Below are positions 63,432 through 64,000 of a DNA stretch of 64,000 bases, one piece after another. Each line of letters starts with the position of its first letter. Position 1 is the stretch's first letter. The notes beneath the pieces were generated by a model. That model searched no databases. It saw only the letters and a program-made list of their open reading frames with translations, and had not been told where the DNA came from. The translations under genes were made by a program, and so were the position numbers. The stretch covers positions 310,001 through 374,000 of the forward strand of contig NZ_JAVKGN010000001.1 of assembly GCF_031432215.1 (NCBI RefSeq), written 5' to 3'. Origin of the DNA: Halodesulfurarchaeum sp. HSR-GB (lineage in GTDB: Archaea > Halobacteriota > Halobacteria > Halobacteriales > Halobacteriaceae).

Positions 63432-64000
63432 ATGAGCGAATTCACCGCGGTACTCACGGGTGCAAGTCGGGGCATCGGTGCCGCCGTCGCCGAAGCGTTC
63501 GCGGGGGCTGGCGGCCAGCTAATTCTCGGGGCTCGCGAGAAATCGGCCGTCGAGGACGTCGCCGACGGGCTCGATGCCGAGGCCGTCGCAGTCGACGTGC
63601 GCGACGAGGATTCGGTCAGCAACCTGCTGGCAGTCGCCGCCGACAGGCTGGGCGAAATCGACGTGCTCGTCCCGAGTGCGGGGGTCTATCACGGGCCGTC
63701 GGGGGCGACCCCGCTCCCGGCCGAGTCCTACGAACGGTACGACGACCACATGGCGACGAACGCCAGAGGCGTGTTCGCCACGATTCGCGAGGCCGTTCCC
63801 CACCTGGCCGCGGACGCGCGGGTGCTCGTTCCATCGGGAAAACCTGCCCGGGTGGCGACTCCGGGAACCGGCTCGTACGCCGTCTCGAAGGCCGCCGCGG
63901 AGGCCATCGCGCGGGGGTTCGCCGCGGATCTCGATCAAGTAGTCGGAATCGTCGATCCGGGACAGGTGCAGACCGAGCTCACGGGCAAGGACTTCGGGCG
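63432..64000 (+). CDS. Short-chain dehydrogenase/reductase (3' truncated by window)
   Basis: 189 residues visible from the ATG at 63432 and open to the edge. Rossmann motif TGASRGIGAAVAEAF (9-23), DVRDEDSV near 56, catalytic YAVSKAAAEAIARGFAADL (Tyr and Lys in YxxxK). Notably the catalytic serine region reads VLVPSGKPAR. It lacks the DIC insertion seen in the island SDRs, so it is an ordinary core-genome SDR of unknown substrate. Confidence 0.85.
   Translation, partial: MSEFTAVLTGASRGIGAAVAEAFAGAGGQLILGAREKSAVEDVADGLDAEAVAVDVRDEDSVSNLLAVAADRLGEIDVLVPSAGVYHGPSGATPLPAESYERYDDHMATNARGVFATIREAVPHLAADARVLVPSGKPARVATPGTGSYAVSKAAAEAIARGFAADLDQVVGIVDPGQVQTELTGKDFG

Overview
The window is chromosomal DNA of a haloarchaeon (class Halobacteria). 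The core genes are GC-rich and their proteins acidic. TATA-like boxes lie about 25-30 nt before starts, often with no room for a leader. Several families are haloarchaeal hallmarks: archaeosortase A, the HVO_0476-type zinc protein, paired DUF7521-like membrane proteins, RdfA with an archaea-specific SMC-like protein, UbaA, and an archaeal-type GAPDH. I cannot name the genus from the sequence alone.

1-37.9 kb is mostly core genome. It holds the end of an Fe-S oxidoreductase, a cold-shock protein, the SAMP-activating enzyme UbaA, a mutS-mutL operon, tRNA-Phe followed by decayed tRNA-like repeats, an SppA protease locus, a wHTH plus two small membrane proteins, carbonic anhydrase, a cation/proton antiporter, a probable CTAG methylase (Zim-like), an NSS transporter, a RAD55-type ATPase pair, ribosomal protein L10e/uL16, Hsp20, GAPDH, an aminopeptidase, a HerA-like ATPase, a 1490-residue mosaic surface protein, archaeosortase A, serine acetyltransferase and a VTT membrane protein.

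37.9-60.9 kb looks like an accessory island: lower GC, long AT-rich gaps at both ends. Its main content is a mycofactocin system. A 39-residue precursor gene, mftA (44749-44868, minus strand), is easy to miss. It encodes a peptide ending in IDGICGVY and is followed by mftB, radical-SAM mftC and glycosyltransferase mftF. A creatininase-family mftE lies further downstream beyond BCCT and EamA transporter genes. Around it are the predicted users and outlets of the cofactor: two FadH/OYE-type flavoenzymes, two SDRs with the mycofactocin-coupled insertion, a complete FixABCX-type electron-transfer set (EtfB, EtfA, FixC, FixX), an aldehyde dehydrogenase and an IclR-type regulator with palindromic sites upstream. 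I see no mftD, mftG or mftR. My reading is that substrates are taken up, oxidised by the nicotinoprotein SDRs and the aldehyde dehydrogenase, and electrons pass through mycofactocin to the OYE/Fix proteins and on to quinone; this is inference. The island ends with an sph-rdfA operon (cell-shape/SMC-like).

60.9-64.0 kb returns to core-like sequence: two small proteins, an alpha/beta hydrolase, a surface protein with thrombospondin-type-3 repeats, and an SDR cut by the window edge.
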